A stretch of DNA of 64,000 bases. Source: Channallabes apus. Lineage: Eukaryota > Chordata > Actinopteri > Siluriformes > Clariidae. The stretch lies in the NCBI GenBank assembly GCA_030522415.1, contig CM060113.1, positions 11,604,065-11,668,064 of the forward strand. The letters run 5' to 3'. Every line of letters starts with the position of its first letter. The first letter of the stretch is position 1. Both the position numbers and the translations under genes were made by a program. Below the pieces are notes generated by a model, which worked only from the letters and a program-made list of their open reading frames with translations, did not search any database and was not told the DNA's origin. Positions 11,838 through 23,832 of the stretch are shown in pieces.

Positions 11838-13658
11838 GTCAAGAAGATAACATGCTCAAATGTTACATGGTGTACTGTACATATGCACATAAATGACATC
11901 AGAATGATACAGTATATTAAAAAATAAATATGGATGGAATGTACAATAATAAGTTATGTACAGTATTGTGCAAAGATGCACATAAGCAGTACAATAAATA
12001 CAGAAAGTAACAAGTGGTGTATAACACTCCATGATCAGCTGTTCCGTGTGGTAACAGCCACAGGAAAAACCTTTTATTTTTTTTTTTAGTCTGGTGCAGT
12101 CTCTGGGGAACCTGTAGCAACTGTACGATGGAAGAAGAGTGAATAGTCCATGATTAGGGTGAGCGAGAATCTTTGATAATGCCTCTTGCCTTTTGCAGAC
12201 AGCATTTCTTGTAACTGTCCGCCAAGGTGAGTAGCTTGGTTGGGTGGTCTTTACCACCCTCTGAAAGGCATTACTGTACTGAGTAGTGCAGTTGCTGTAC
12301 CACACTAAGAAGCAGTTTGTGAGGATGCTCTCAATGGAACAGCAGTAAAAGTTCTCCAGTATCTTATAGCACAGGTGGGACTTCTCAGAAAGTACAAATG
12401 CTGTTGTTGCTTCCTAATCAGGTAGGAAGAGTTCAAAGACGAGGTGAGGTGCTCAGAGATGTGGACTCCGAGAACTTGGGTATACGTACCTGGGTACATG
12501 CTTGATGACAGTCAACCAATACTGTTGGAGGCATAGGTACGTACGCAGTCAGGGGTGAAAAAGGAGTATACAGGGGACGATACGCATCCTGGAGGAACTC
12601 CAGTGCTGAGGGTGAGACTTCATAAGGAAAGCCTGTTTGTAAGGAAGTCCAGGGTCCAGTTACAGAGAGGTGTGCTGATGCCAAGCTGTTTCAGCTTCAA
12701 GAATAGCTAGGAAGGGCTAACTGTATTTAAGGGTGAACTAAACAAACAACAACCTGGCAGAAGTGTTGGTGTTGTCCAGGTGAGTCAGGGCAGAATGGAG
12801 CACCATGGAAATTAAGTCCCCTTTTGACTTATTTAGTAAATAGTCAAACTGTTATGGCCTGGAGTGGGTGGCAGACAGGCTTTGAAGTTTTTCGAAGTAT
12901 TTCGCGATGACAGGGGTGAATGTGTTGAAAATCAATGAGTGCTGTTGCAGCAGAGTGATTTGGCACTGGCACAATGGTTGCAGACTAAAAGCAGGACGAG
13001 ACAGTAGACTGGGCCAAAGACAGACTAAAGATCCGTAAAGACCTCAGCCAGCTGCTCCATGCATGTTCTGAATACTCAGCCAGGGATGTTGTCAGTGCCA
13101 GCTGCTTTCCTTGCATTCACCCTGCTCAGGGTAGCACACAATTTAGAGATGGAGAGTGTGAGTGACTGTTCACCTGGTAATAGCTCTGCTTTGAGCATGG
13201 GCTCTATGTTTCCTTTTTCAAAACAGACTCATCCAGGAGTGATGCAGAGCTGGTTGGAGGTGCCCCGTTGGGTGCTTTCAACTCAGTGATGGCCTGAATC
13301 CCTTGCCACATGCATCGGGGGTCAGCAGTGTTAATGTGCTCCTCAATTCATTGTTTGTATTTGGCTTTTAAGATTCCCATCATGTCTCTGTGCTGGCACC
13401 AGTGCCAGCCACTTCAGGTCAGGATGAAGGGCTCACTGTGGCTTCCTTACAAGCTCTGGTGGTATCTCAACAAATACTAAAATTAACTAAAAACAGTGTG
13501 CAGACGTGATTGATTTCCAAAAGTGACTGTCTGCCATAGGTTATACTCATACATCTGAATCGTGTTAGCATGCAAGAAATAGTGCATAAATAAACACAAA
13601 AATAGCAAATCTGGAGAGACAGTTAGCCTTGCAATGTGCATGTGCCACCATCTTGGTA
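11838..13658 (-). pseudogene. Antisense L2/Rex-type LINE, internally deleted (second segment)
   Basis: On the minus strand the element starts with CCAAGATGGTGGCACATGC (about 13655), a plausible LINE 5' end. RT remnants include a NARKAAGTDNIPG-like block (about 13080-13125), VLGVHISEHLTSSLN then RKQQQHLYFLRS (12500-12380), and a C-terminal block with FQRVVKTTQ then HPNHGLFTLLPS (12260-12130). The core of the RT, with its catalytic Asp pair, is deleted and there are several frameshifts. The total, excluding the inserted LTR, is only about 2 kb, whereas a complete element would be much longer. It is therefore dead, with both ends kept. Confidence 0.7.
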
Positions 13659-13760
13659 TTGTGGAGAAAACAGTGGAGGAACAGTAGTGAACCCTCCCGG
13701 AAGTGGCCAGACTACCAAAATTGCTCCAAGAGTACATTGATGACTCATCCAGAAGCATAT
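13659..13760 (+). mobile_element. Tc1-like fossil, right part (continuation of 9646-10190)
   Basis: GGAACAGTAGTGAACCCTCC, then ACCAAAATTGCTCCAAGAG, match the GTVVN..TKITPRAQ region of the intact Tc1 transposase seen elsewhere in the window. The last recognisable bases are ACTCATCCAGAAG near 13750. This is the sequence expected immediately after the left part at 10190, so one Tc1 was split by the antisense LINE. Confidence 0.65.
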
Positions 13761-13813
13761 TGCTGGACGATTTAGTTCTGGTTGATGCTGAGATGAATGT
13801 TGACCTTAACCAT

Positions 13814-13997
13814 ACTGTGTTTGACGGTCTTCAAGAACTTAATTTCCTCACGCAGAAAGAGGAAGGGAACGTTGGGCGTCCACGGTGCGTTTTACCTCAG
13901 AATATAATTGAGGCTCATCTACTTCTGAGTAAAACGCACCGTTCCCTTCCTCTTTCTGCGTGAGGATATGAAGTTCTTGAAGACCGTCAAACACAGT
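13814..13997. repeat. Long inverted repeat with 20-base loop
   Basis: The arms are 13814-13902 and 13923-13997. They are near-identical inverted copies (ACTGTGTTTGACGGTCTTCA and its complement at the outside). The left arm carries 12-13 extra bases (about 13872-13884, TTGGGCGTCCAC). The loop is 13903-13922. The left arm lies in a short reading frame containing GRPRCVLPQNIIEAHL, which resembles the GRPRxxIPxEQL stretch of fish integrase-type transposon proteins. That link is weak. Confidence 0.85.
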
Positions 13998-13999
13998 TC

Positions 14000-15594
14000 G
14001 ATTAAGGATCCTGCAGAACATGTGCTAACAGTCTCTCGTTGGCAGCCATTTGCATAGTTGGTTTCAGATAAATAAAAAGCATCACGCTGATTAGATCGAT
14101 TGCTTCTGTCTGAGGTGCCCTGCGGGCCCAATTACGGTTTCGACTAAGACTGGGACCGCCTACCTTATCAGCATACAGCGACAAATAAATAAATGTGGAG
14201 ATGCAGAAATAAATAAATCTTGAAATATGTTAATAAACAAAAGTAGGAATACATTTAGCAATTTTCCAGGGTATATTGTATTTATGTATTTATTTATTTC
14301 TTCTGTATATTTACTTATTTATTCACACATTTATTTAATTATAATTATGTCATGTTTAGTCCTCCATACACCTAATGTTAAAGTGATCACAGACATTGAT
14401 GATTTTTTTCCCCAGCCACTTTCTTTCCATAAAGTAGACAGTTCATAACTGTTCCTCCAGGTTTTAATAAGGCATTGGGCAGGTCTTAACATAATTTCAG
14501 CAATATATAGCAATTGTTTTCTTTTAGCAATTTTAGCAATCTTTAGCCATTGTTTTCTTTGCTTGATGCAGGCCAAAAAAATGACCCATCTGAATCAAAG
14601 TAACAGCTTTTCTACAGTAAGAGGATATGTTTTCCAACAAGTTGTTTAAGAAATGAGAATCAACTCCTTACTGTTAGTGACAACATGTAAATTAATGCCA
14701 TATTTATCTATTCAAAGAATAGAAAGTGTTTGCGTACACAAATCCAAAGGCTTTATTTACTTACTTATTTATTTGACCAGACAGTCTATTGTATATCTGA
14801 TCAGCTACTCTGTGTGTAGTATTATCCACCTACGCAACCCCAGAGATGTTTAAACCTAAAATCTCTATTCCAGACCTTTTCCACCTGATTACATCACTCA
14901 TTTTTCCAACTGAGCTTGCACAACCATGTCAGGGTCTCACTTGGCAAAGCTTCAAAATCAGCCAGCAGATGTCCTGTGGAAAACTTTGAGCAAGTCTAAA
15001 GTGGGGATTGAGCGATAAATTCTAGTCGAGCAGCAGCAGTCCGTATGGGGCGGAGAGATTGACAGGTTGTTCAGCGTCTGGGCAATAAAGGAGGGGGAAC
15101 AGTGTGCAAACAGTGGTTCTTCTTCCTGTCCTCTGTTGTCCTCCTATCTCAAGATACACAGACTTTCTCACAAATTTATAAGAAGAGTTCACTGGACTTC
15201 AGGCGTTTGCTATAGTAGTGGAAATATGAAAGTCACGGGTAGAGTTTTTCTTGCCTTTTGATTGAAGAAAAATGTTAAAGGATACCTTAGAAGGCACAAC
15301 TAAACAAATCAATAAATATTGAGTGGGTGGTATAAAGGTTTTGCTTCATCTCTGTGTTGCTGAGGTAAGAAGTTTGACGTCGGTGACTCAGACAGAATTG
15401 TCCCTTAGTGATTTGTTTGCAGAGAAAGGAAACAGCTTGTGCGTCATCTAAAATATGAAAGAAGGTTCTCTAAATAAACATCATCATCTCTTTTATGGGA
15501 TATAGAGACTTTACAATTTAGCAAATACTGGCTAAACAATTAAGCATGTACATATATTGACTTAATATCAATAACAGTTCATTCCATTTTAGAG
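14000..15594. other. No gene recognised; AT-rich with fold-back tracts
   Basis: AAATAAATAAATGTGGAGAT-type repeats at 14184-14222 and their inverted counterpart at 14285-14337 may be remnants of one foldback element. The stretch 14880-15260 is less AT-rich and looks unique, but it carries no supported exon. Confidence 0.4.
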
Positions 15595-15599
15595 CACCT

Positions 15600-15930
15600 T
15601 TACCAGGCACATGGAGAATGAGTTCATCAGAGGGACAGCCCATGTTAGATGTTTTGGAGATAAAGTCAGAGAGGCCAGATTGAGGTGGTTTGGACATGTT
15701 CAGAGGAGAGAGTGTGAATATATCGGTAGAAGGATGCAGAGGTTGGAACTGCCAGGCAGGAGGTCTAGAGGAAGACCAAAGAGGAGATTTATGGATGCAG
15801 TGAGAGAGGACATGAAGTTAGTTGGTGTGAGAGAAGAGGATGCAGAAGATAAGGTTAGATGGAGGCAGATGATTCGCTGTGGCGACCCCTGAAAGGGAAC
15901 AGCCGAAAGACAAAGAAGAAGAAGAAGATG
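15600..15930 (+). pseudogene. RTE-like LINE, 3' terminal fragment
   Basis: This is the open C-terminal 90 or so residues of a LINE polyprotein: REARLRWFGHVQRRE, then GRRSRGRPKRRFMDAVRED, ending WRQMIRCGDP and a stop at about 15892. A short 3' tail follows (CTGAAAGGGAACAGCCGAAA, then AAGACAAAGAAGAAGAAGAA). The RLRWFGHV..RGRPK signature is typical of the C-terminus of RTE/BovB-like proteins. The element is strongly 5'-truncated, as is common for LINE insertions. The same 3' end, split by a DIRS element, is at 38403-38528 and 48839-48872. Confidence 0.7.
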
Positions 15931-18900
15931 GAGACTACAGAGAAGTTAAAAAGCCTGGAACTACAAAATGTAAGACAATTCCGGGAGCAAATGATAACGA
16001 AAATGGTGATAATAGTGTGACTGCCCTTGCCTTTGGCAGTACAATTTACAGTAAGTATCTTGAGATTTTATCTAAGAGAGATGAATGGAAAAAGATGGTG
16101 TGAGAGTAACAAACAGATTGGGTCAGACGCAACAGTAAAAGTTATTGTCCCCAATTGATGTGGTGGAGCAGGAACTCAGCTTGTGGACAATGTTTTCTGT
16201 TTATATATCAATCTACATCATACCTTTATCTCATTTTGTTCTAATGAATGAAACAATTAAGTTTTGAGCAGCCAATGGTAAGAACCTGCAAGCAATCCAG
16301 GTTTACTCTCTGCAATAGCATTACAACATTGATGATTTGGTAAACCCTGGAGTTGAGCTGCTGCTCCTCAGGATTAAAGTGCTGTAGCCTGGGGAGTCTT
16401 ATTAGGATGCCCAGTTTTTAGCTTCAACTAGGGATGTATCAGGTACCTTCAACTTGAACAACACCTCAACATACACCCCGGACTCTTTGAAAAGATGCTA
16501 TATCACCTATGGCTTAGAGATAACTTGGCATCTTGCAGGATGAGCTAGAAATACAGAAATCATGACTGACTACCTAATCCTGTTGTCACCACAAGTTCAG
16601 CCAGGATAATTAAAAGAAATGAGTAAACAAATGAATTAATTAGTTATAATTTGACCATATGCATGTGAGATACATAAAAGAACACAAAGCAAAGAACAGG
16701 AAAGAGTCATAGTCGTAGTTACAGTATGGTCAGTTTATAAAGGATGGCTAATGTGAAAAAAAGAAATGGGTGATAAATGATTAAGCTGAAAAATAAGTCT
16801 GTTTTTTAAATGTGCAGAGTAGATAAGAGCAAAAGAGACTTTGGGGGTGGAAATACTACACATTAAGTGCATGGTGAGTATGTCTATGTTGAAGGACCAT
16901 AGATGATGTGCAAGTAAATAGGGCTGAAGTGGATTGGTCAAAAGAAATGGGTAGGTTGTATTTGATATACTGGTCAAAGGACAGTGGATGAAATTCTGGT
17001 CATACAAATGAATTCATCTTGCAATTCCCTAGCACCGTACACTATTAGCTAATCAGAACATGGTGTATCTTTTACTGATGAAGTGAATTATAATTGATTG
17101 TTCATCATATTATATTTGTATACTTGGGATATTTAATTACATAAAACTTACATAAACTATTTTGCTATTTTGCTTAAATTTTCTCTTCAGTGTTACAAAA
17201 GCACTTCTTGAGCAACATCTTGAGTGTCACAGAAAGCAAGAAGTAGCTTTAACAAAAGCTTGTCTTTTACCATAGACTGTATAAAAGCAACCCTCTATGA
17301 TGTAACCCATAGGTCTTCACCTAAATCCTAGTTATTCATAAATGAGCATATGGGTGGAGTGAAGAGTGCATGGGCCTTACCTCAGTTACCAGAAACTAGC
17401 TTAGCATTAGCTTTACTAAAATTCTAAAGTGGCAAATTTATATGACTCCGTTACCTTGCGTTAAATTGAACTCCGTAACCCGAGAGACTCACACATAGGG
17501 TGACTACTGGCATGATGCTCAAAAGGAGGGCACTTGGATTTGGGCAATGAAAACTTTGCTATGGCCGTCACCACTACTGTTTTTCTAATAGTGACTGCTT
17601 TACCAGTTTACCTACAGTAGGAGACAGTCAATACATTAATAGGTTTGAGATGTTAAATCATACATTTAACGACTATTATGACTTTTTTTTAAAGAGGCTA
17701 CTGATTTTGATAATTACAAACCAGAGATATTCTACTTTCTGTAATTCAGACTTGGACCTCTGCTTTGACTGAGTCTACCTCCAGATGGTTACTTTCACTT
17801 CGCTATGTGGATTAAACAATCAACGCTGGAATTGTCTGCTGTATAAGCAGTGACATTTTTCTGGCCTTGCCTAGCTATGGCTTTACTGTTACTGTTAACA
17901 TCAAGCAGCATGTTTGATGAGCCTTGTTCGAAAAATCAGAAGTGAGAGAAAAACACAGACTGATTTCTTTTTTTTGTTTACATGGGTGTGTGTGGAGAAT
18001 GGAGATAATACATTGGTACAGGTAGACATTGCTAGTGCTTTAGTTCTGCCTAAGGTGATGGCTTAAGCAAATGCCCTTCTTTTAGGTCAGCTTAGCAGCA
18101 GTGGTTTTATCATCAACTGTAGTTGTAAATTGAGCAAAAACATTGTCAATGAGGTGTGTGTGTGACAAATGAGACAATGTGCACTACAAACCTGAATACA
18201 GATACAGTAGGAGAGAAAACCCTAATGATATTATAGTTATGTTTATGAAACATGTTCTTTTACATGTGCAGCAGAGCTCTGTCAGCTACACCATTTGGCA
18301 TGGGTTGCTCCGGTTAAGCCGTTGGCCATTCAAACCCCAGCATCACCAAACAAGCAAATGTTGGGCCCCTCAACTGTATAATGTATAATGTATACATGAG
18401 TATATATGTATACATGATGGATAATGAGGTTAATAGGGATGGGAATCACCAGGGACCAGCTGGTATGACATTACAATGATACCTACGTGGTGATTTGATT
18501 AGTATTCTTCTACTGTACATATCTATTTAAATTTCTTGTGGTAAGATTCCAGTCTGCTGGTTACTTAAAATGAACAATGCCCCTAATTATGTAAAATTTT
18601 ATGGCTTAGTATAATTTTAACTAATGGCCTACATAAAATTCACCCCTGTAGTGTTGTCATGATTGGGAAATCTAGCTATGGAGAGAACTTTTTTTTTTCT
18701 TTTCCCAGACTGCAGGCAGTTTATTTCTGTTAAACATTTTAACATGGGGAAATTTTAACATGGGGATTGATGCACTTTCGGAGCCAGCTCCCAGTGGACA
18801 TTCAAGGAACTGCACCATTTGGTAGTAGCTATCCTAGGTGCTAATGATATCAAGATGGTTAGCTAACTTTATCTCATTCTATGGCATAGACCAAAACTTA

Positions 18901-19002
18901 CGCATCTAGTCACTTCTGACGTATGCATTTTTATTACCTAACCAAGACATAAAATATAATTTACCAGTTGGAAACATGTTGATACAATAACTTGATCATC
19001 TT
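15931..19002. other. Mostly unique AT-rich sequence with small repeat relics
   Basis: No gene was recognised. ACCATAGACTGTATAAAAGC at 17270 is a motif often seen at one end of fish MITEs, and the following 200 bases may be a relic. The block 18260-18385 (CATTCAAACCCCAGCATCAC, then GTTGGGCCCCTCAAC) looks like an old SINE. Both calls are weak. Confidence 0.35.
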
Positions 19003-19489
19003 GGCCCGGTTTCTCGATAACACACACTCTTCGCACGCTAAGAAGACTCTTAAGATATATCTTACGTAAAGTGATTACTTTTAAGTGTGTTTCTCAAACT
19101 GTCATTTAGGAGTCTTCTTAAGTCACTGCCTCTTACGTCTGACGTTACAAGGCGCTGTCTACAGTGAATTAGCTGAATCAAATTTTCAATCCTTTTGCAT
19201 GACAGCGTTAAGAAAGACAGCACTTTCTATGCAAATTAAACATAGCATAAAATTCTTCCAATAATGTTTATTTCGACATGGGTTAACTTTCCAATAGCAT
19301 GCCATAATAGATAAATATATAAATTAAATCACCAAACTGTCGCATGTAACATGTGCTTCACCAGCTTCAGAAACAGGTTGGAGTCTCGGTTTGGGCGCCG
19401 TGATGGAATCTCGCCCAGGGTGCAATTCATTGTAGAACCACTACTGGGTTGGGGTTGTATAGCGCATGGAATGAATATGATGAGATGAC

Positions 19490-19965
19490 TGAGTGGAGGT
19501 TTAATACTCCTATCTCACCTACGCGGTTTCACCCCGGTGGCCATAAGTGAGGTTCATCATGATTCAGCGCGAGTTTTGGTGCCGTGATTACGTTCCCATC
19601 TTTCCATGCAAAGAATTAAGCTCGCAGACCTTGCAGATCTTCGCAGAACGTCGGGCGGGCACTCGAGGTGGCTCACGGTGCTTAATACCCCATCTCACCT
19701 GTACGATTTGACTCACGGTCAGATGCGATGTTAGGCACCGTGAGCTGCCACGATTGACCGCGACATTCCGCGAAGTTCTGCAAGGATCGGAAGCTATACG
19801 GTGTTATACCCCTATCTCACCTACAGGGTTTCGCGCTGTGGCCGTAAGTATGGTTCATCATACTTACGGAATTCTGATGAACCCTACTTATGGCCACAGC
19901 GTGAAACCGTGTAGGTGAGATATGGGTATAACACCGCATCTCACAGCAAGTTAAACTGCATAGGT
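19490..19965. repeat. Cluster of rearranged MITE modules with a palindrome
   Basis: The module CCTATCTCACCTA-xGCGGTTTC appears in direct orientation at about 19507 and 19810, in a variant at about 19695, and inverted at 19900-19930. The 19800-19945 section folds back on itself: CACCTACAGGGTTTCGCGC pairs with GCGTGAAACCGTGTAGGTG. A separate complete copy of the module pair is at 26814-27066. Confidence 0.7.
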
Positions 19966-20109
19966 GATATAATGGTATAAAGCATTACAATGACTCAGAA
20001 AAATGAATAAAAGTTTATTTTCTCATTTACCTAAATCAAATTTCATCATGAAATAAAACGTATCAAAAGAAGTCCATCCAGTCATGAATGATGGCTAATG
20101 ATCAATGAA

Positions 20110-20440
20110 ACATATTTTAAACAAAAAGCAGCAAGCAACAGGACATCGGGAGGTGGAGCGTAAGTAGGACGTGTTGGCCTGGCAAGCGCAGGTCTGAGGA
20201 AGTGAAGAAGCTCCATAATCTGTTGCCTTGGAAGGCGAAAACTTTTTTTTTTAAATTGCCACCTCAGGCAAAATATGAAAAGGGCTGAAGTTTTGCTTAA
20301 AGGAAAAATGTACATTAACCACACCCCACGGACGGCGCCGTCTTCGGTTTAGCACAACAACATGCTGTATCGCAGCCAAATTGTTTGCCACCTGTTTAAT
20401 ATTAAAAGTGATGGCCAATTGTAATGCATTAGTCACATTA
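20110..20440 (-). pseudogene. Harbinger-type transposase, N-terminal fragment
   Basis: On the minus strand, NNLAAIQHVVVLNRRRRR leads into a frame-shifted block FRLPRQQIMELLHFLRPAL, then PPPDVLLLAAFCL. This resembles the N-terminal half of Harbinger nucleases, where FR(F/L)xRxxI precedes an L..L..L helix and a PPxxQVLxAL(R)F block. The catalytic DDE region is absent. Frame breaks lie near 20260 (T/A run) and elsewhere. Its position inside Harbinger-like TIRs supports the call. Confidence 0.5.
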
Positions 20441-20629
20441 TGAAATAGGCTAATTAAAAGTCACTCTATTAGTTCTGATGTTATGTAATGTTATGATGCC
20501 ATAATGATACTATTCGGCTTCGCCTTTTTTTCTGCAATTTTTGGAGAACGCGCGAGTTTCCTTGTCTAAGAACAACAAACGGAATTCATCTCCAAAAGAA
20601 CTAAAACTCCGACACAGAGGTACATTATA

Positions 20630-21535
20630 ATGTCTACCATTCAGCTTGTTCAGTGTGTGGAGTGCAGTATGTTTAGACATTCTTCCTCCGTCATTAGCGA
20701 TAATTTTACTTGTGATAGGTGTGTGTTAGTGAGCACTCTGACGGAGAAAATATCAGCATTAAAGGAGCGCATCCAGACTTTAGAGAGTGTTAGAGAGTGT
20801 GAGAGCAGCGGTATTCCTGTAGCCGACAGTCTGGGTGCCACAGGCGGAGATAAACAGCCCCCGACTCCGGCATTAGAGCCCTCACAGCGGGGCGAGAGGG
20901 TGACGACTCGGCGGCATACTCGTTCAGCCAAAGCTAACGCTAAGGCTAGCCCACCGGAGCACACCTCCTCTGCGCTTCACGTGTCCAACAGGTTTGCTTT
21001 CCTCAGTGATGCACCCGCTGAGAAACTTGAAAGAGCTCTGGTTATAGGAGACTCTATACTGAGCCACGTGGCATTAGCTAGACCTTTAGGGGCGCCAGCA
21101 GCAGTGGTTAGGTGTATCCCGGGAGCCAGAGCACCGGACATAGCAGGTAATCTCAGGGCTCTAGGACAGCACAGGTTCTATAAGATAGTGTTACATGCTG
21201 GAGCTAATGATATACGCCCTCGTCAGTCAGAGGTTAGTAAGAGTAACTTTACAGAGGTGTTTAAATTAGCGAAGGCGATGTCCGATGAAGTAATATGCTC
21301 TGGTCCCATCCCAATGAGACGTGGCGACATAGCTTACAGCAGGTTATGGTCGCTGAACCGCTGGATGTCCAGGTGGTGCTCCGAAAATAATGTGGGCTTC
21401 ATAGACAATTAGAAGACCTTTGAGGGCAAAACTGGCCTGTTAGGGTGGGACGGTGTCCATCCCACTCGGGAAGGTGCTGCTCTCATTTCCTGTAGTATAG
21501 CTCATAGTCTCAGTAGAGGTCTAGTTAATCGCTGA
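20630..21535 (+). pseudogene. L2 LINE ORF1: zinc-finger plus SGNH-esterase-like protein, one stop
   Basis: ORF1 proteins of this group are thought to bind the element RNA and membranes or lipids. The N-terminus has CVECSMFRH..FTCDRC, a CxxC..CxxC zinc-binding pair. A coiled-coil-like stretch follows (LTEKISALKERIQTLE). A low-complexity basic linker comes next, then an SGNH-hydrolase-like fold: VIGDSILSH (Ser nucleophile block, about 21045), PGARAPDI (Gly block), HAGANDIRP (Asn block, about 21195) and DGVHPTREGA (Asp/His block, about 21449). The domain order is that of CR1/L2 ORF1. A TAG at 21410-21412 replaces what is probably a Trp codon just before the Asp/His block. The frame then stays open to TGA at 21533-21535. 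Apart from that stop the protein looks complete at about 301 residues. Confidence 0.82.
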
Positions 21536-23614
21536 CAATCCAGAGCCCAGGCCAAGGAGCAGACAGACAGGCTAAACCAACCGTCTGCTAGCTGCATAGA
21601 GTCGTCACTCAGGGTTCACCTTATTGAGACTGTGTCTTTTCCCAGAGCTAAGCAAAAATGTAGAAAGACTCAGAAAGTCTGTTTCAATAATCTAATTTAA
21701 GACCACAAACTCTGATCACACTGAATGCGGAGCTGGCAGCTCTAATCTGAAGCTAGGATTGTTAAATATTAGATCCCTCGCATCAAAAGCGGTTATTGTT
21801 AATGAAATTGTCACAGATCAGGCGTTTGATATACTTTGTTTAACTGAAACCTGGATTAAACAGGACGAGTATGTAGCTCTAAATGAATCTAGTCCTCCTG
21901 GATACAGCTACATACACCAGCCTCGGTTAACTGGTAGAGGAGGAGGCGTCGCAGTTATTTACAATGATAATCTGTCTATCGTACAAAAACACGGACACAA
22001 ATTTAACTAATTTGAAATTCTTTATAGTAACATAAGTGTATTTAAGTATATTAAGTCAGCTCAGTCGATTCCACTAATTATAATTTACAGACCTCCAGGG
22101 CCGTATTCTGAATTTCTTAGTGAATTTGCAGATTTCATCTCAAACCTAGTCGTTTCTGTAGACAAAGCGTTAATTGCCGGAGATTTTAACATTCATTTTG
22201 AGAATCCAGAAGACCCTCTGAGAACAGCATTTATGTCCATACTGGACTCTGTAGGTGTAAATCAGTGTGTAGTAGGACCCACTGATAAAGCAGGTCACAC
22301 TTTAGACTTAATAATATTTTTCGAATTAAGTATAAGAAATGTATTCACAATTCCACTGTCTGAGATCACTATCTTGTCTCCATTCAAATGTGTCACAGTG
22401 ATAATGTACGCACAGCACCGCGCTAACGTATTAAACGTACATTCACATCAACTACCACACAGAGTTTTATCAGTAATCTCCCAGAGTTACCAACCTCGAT
22501 TAGGTCACCGTCTGACCGCACAGAACTCGATCAGGCGACTGAATATTTAGAGTCGACATTTCATTGTTCCTTAGATAATGTAGCTCCAGATAAAAGAAAA
22601 ATTATTAGAGATAAGAAGCTCGCTCCGTGGTATAACGATTACACGCGCACTTTAAAACAGACCGCTCGGAAATTAGAGCGTAAATGGCGTCAAATCTAAT
22701 TGTTAGTATTTCAAATAGTATGGAAAGAGAGCATCCTGAACTATAGGAAAGCTCTTAGTGTAGCTAGATCAACGTATCTCTCCACTCTAGAAGAAAATAA
22801 AAATAATCCTAGATTTTTATTTAATACCGTAGCCAAATTAACCAGAAATAAGACCACTACAGAAATCTCCACAACAACATCATGCAATAGTGAGGACTTC
22901 ATGAACTTTTTAATATAATAAAATTGTAAATATCAGGCATAAAATTGAGGCTTTGAAACCGAACAATGTAATTGATACAGATGTTAACCTAGCCACGTCA
23001 GATTCGAACCTAGAATAGTTTACTCCCCTTGAAGAGAATGAACTAATTTCACTCATCTCTTCTGCAAATTCATCAACCTGTATATTAGATCCTATACCGA
23101 CACATTTTCTTATACAGATAGTACCAGTAATAACAGAACCGCTGTTGAGAATAATTAATTCCTCACTCAGCATTGGTTATGTTCCAAAATCTTTTAAAGT
23201 AGCAGTTATCAAACCAATAATTAAGAAACCTGACCTTGACCCCTGTAAGCTGTCCAATTACAGGCCAATATCAAACCTCCCCTTTATCTCTAAGATTCTG
23301 GAAAAGATAGTAGCGGAGCAGCTATGCTCATATCTAAATAGAAATGGCATACATGAACTGTATCAGTCAGGATTTAGGCCTCATCACAGCACAGAAACAG
23401 CACTCGTTAAAGTAGTAAATGACCTCCTATTGGCCTCTGATCAGGGTTGTGTAACTATGCTTGTATTACTCGACCTCAGTGCAGCTTTTGACACCATTGA
23501 TCATGCTATTCTTCTTCACAGATTAGAAAATGTAGTAGGAATTAAAGGTACAGCCCTCTCCTGGTTCAGATCCTATTTGACCGATCGTTATCAGTAAGTA
23601 GACTTAAATGGTGA

Positions 23615-23832
23615 TTATTCTGCATGTATTGCATGCAGTTCTTGGACTAACCCTACAAAAAAAAAAAAAAAAAAAAAACTCTTCCCAGTTGTGTTCGACT
23701 AATGGCACTTAGTTATAAACCTAGTTAACCCAGTGTAAGTATGTATCCAGTGATGTTAACTTTAAAGCACTTTTTGTAAGTCGCTCTGGATAAGAGCGTC
23801 TGCCAAATGGCTAAATGTAATGTAAACGTTCT
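23615..23832 (+). mobile_element. SINE-like insertion in LINE ORF2
   Basis: Foreign sequence between the RT blocks DRYQ..DLNGDYSAC and FGVPQG. It holds an A tract of about 20 bases at 23658-23678. It ends with TTTTGTAAGTCGCTCTGGAT, then AAGAGCGTCTGCCAAATGGC and TAAATGTAATGTAAA, a 3' tail widespread in fish V-type SINEs. The 5' head is short or truncated and no clear A and B boxes were seen. Confidence 0.6.

Larger units (their letters stand above)
19003..20470. mobile_element. Harbinger-like DNA transposon, left part
   Basis: The left TIR GGCCCGGTTTCTCGATAA at 19003 matches the inverted right end at 27153-27170 (TCGAGAAACCGGACC). The next 300 bases recur at 36368-36680 as a second copy of the same left end. 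A transposase N-terminal fragment lies on the minus strand at 20110-20440. A two-ORF LINE is inserted to the right, so the element now spans 8.2 kb. The flanking triplets CTT and CTG are not a perfect 3-bp duplication. Confidence 0.55.

Noticed and set aside
13703..13963. Frame with GRPRCVLPQNIIEAHL as a host or integrase gene
   Set aside because: The resemblance is one short block, and the second half of the frame is simply the inverted repeat arm. Kept only as a remark.
15067..15261. Possible first exon of a secreted protein (MKVTGRVFLAF at 15228)
   Set aside because: The frame closes after 11 residues with no convincing splice donor. The upstream ATG frame has no signal either. Too little support.
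15331..15370. TATAAAGG followed by GCTGAG|GTAAGA as promoter plus non-coding first exon
   Set aside because: A start site about 30 bases after the TATA would fall on the splice donor itself, leaving no exon.
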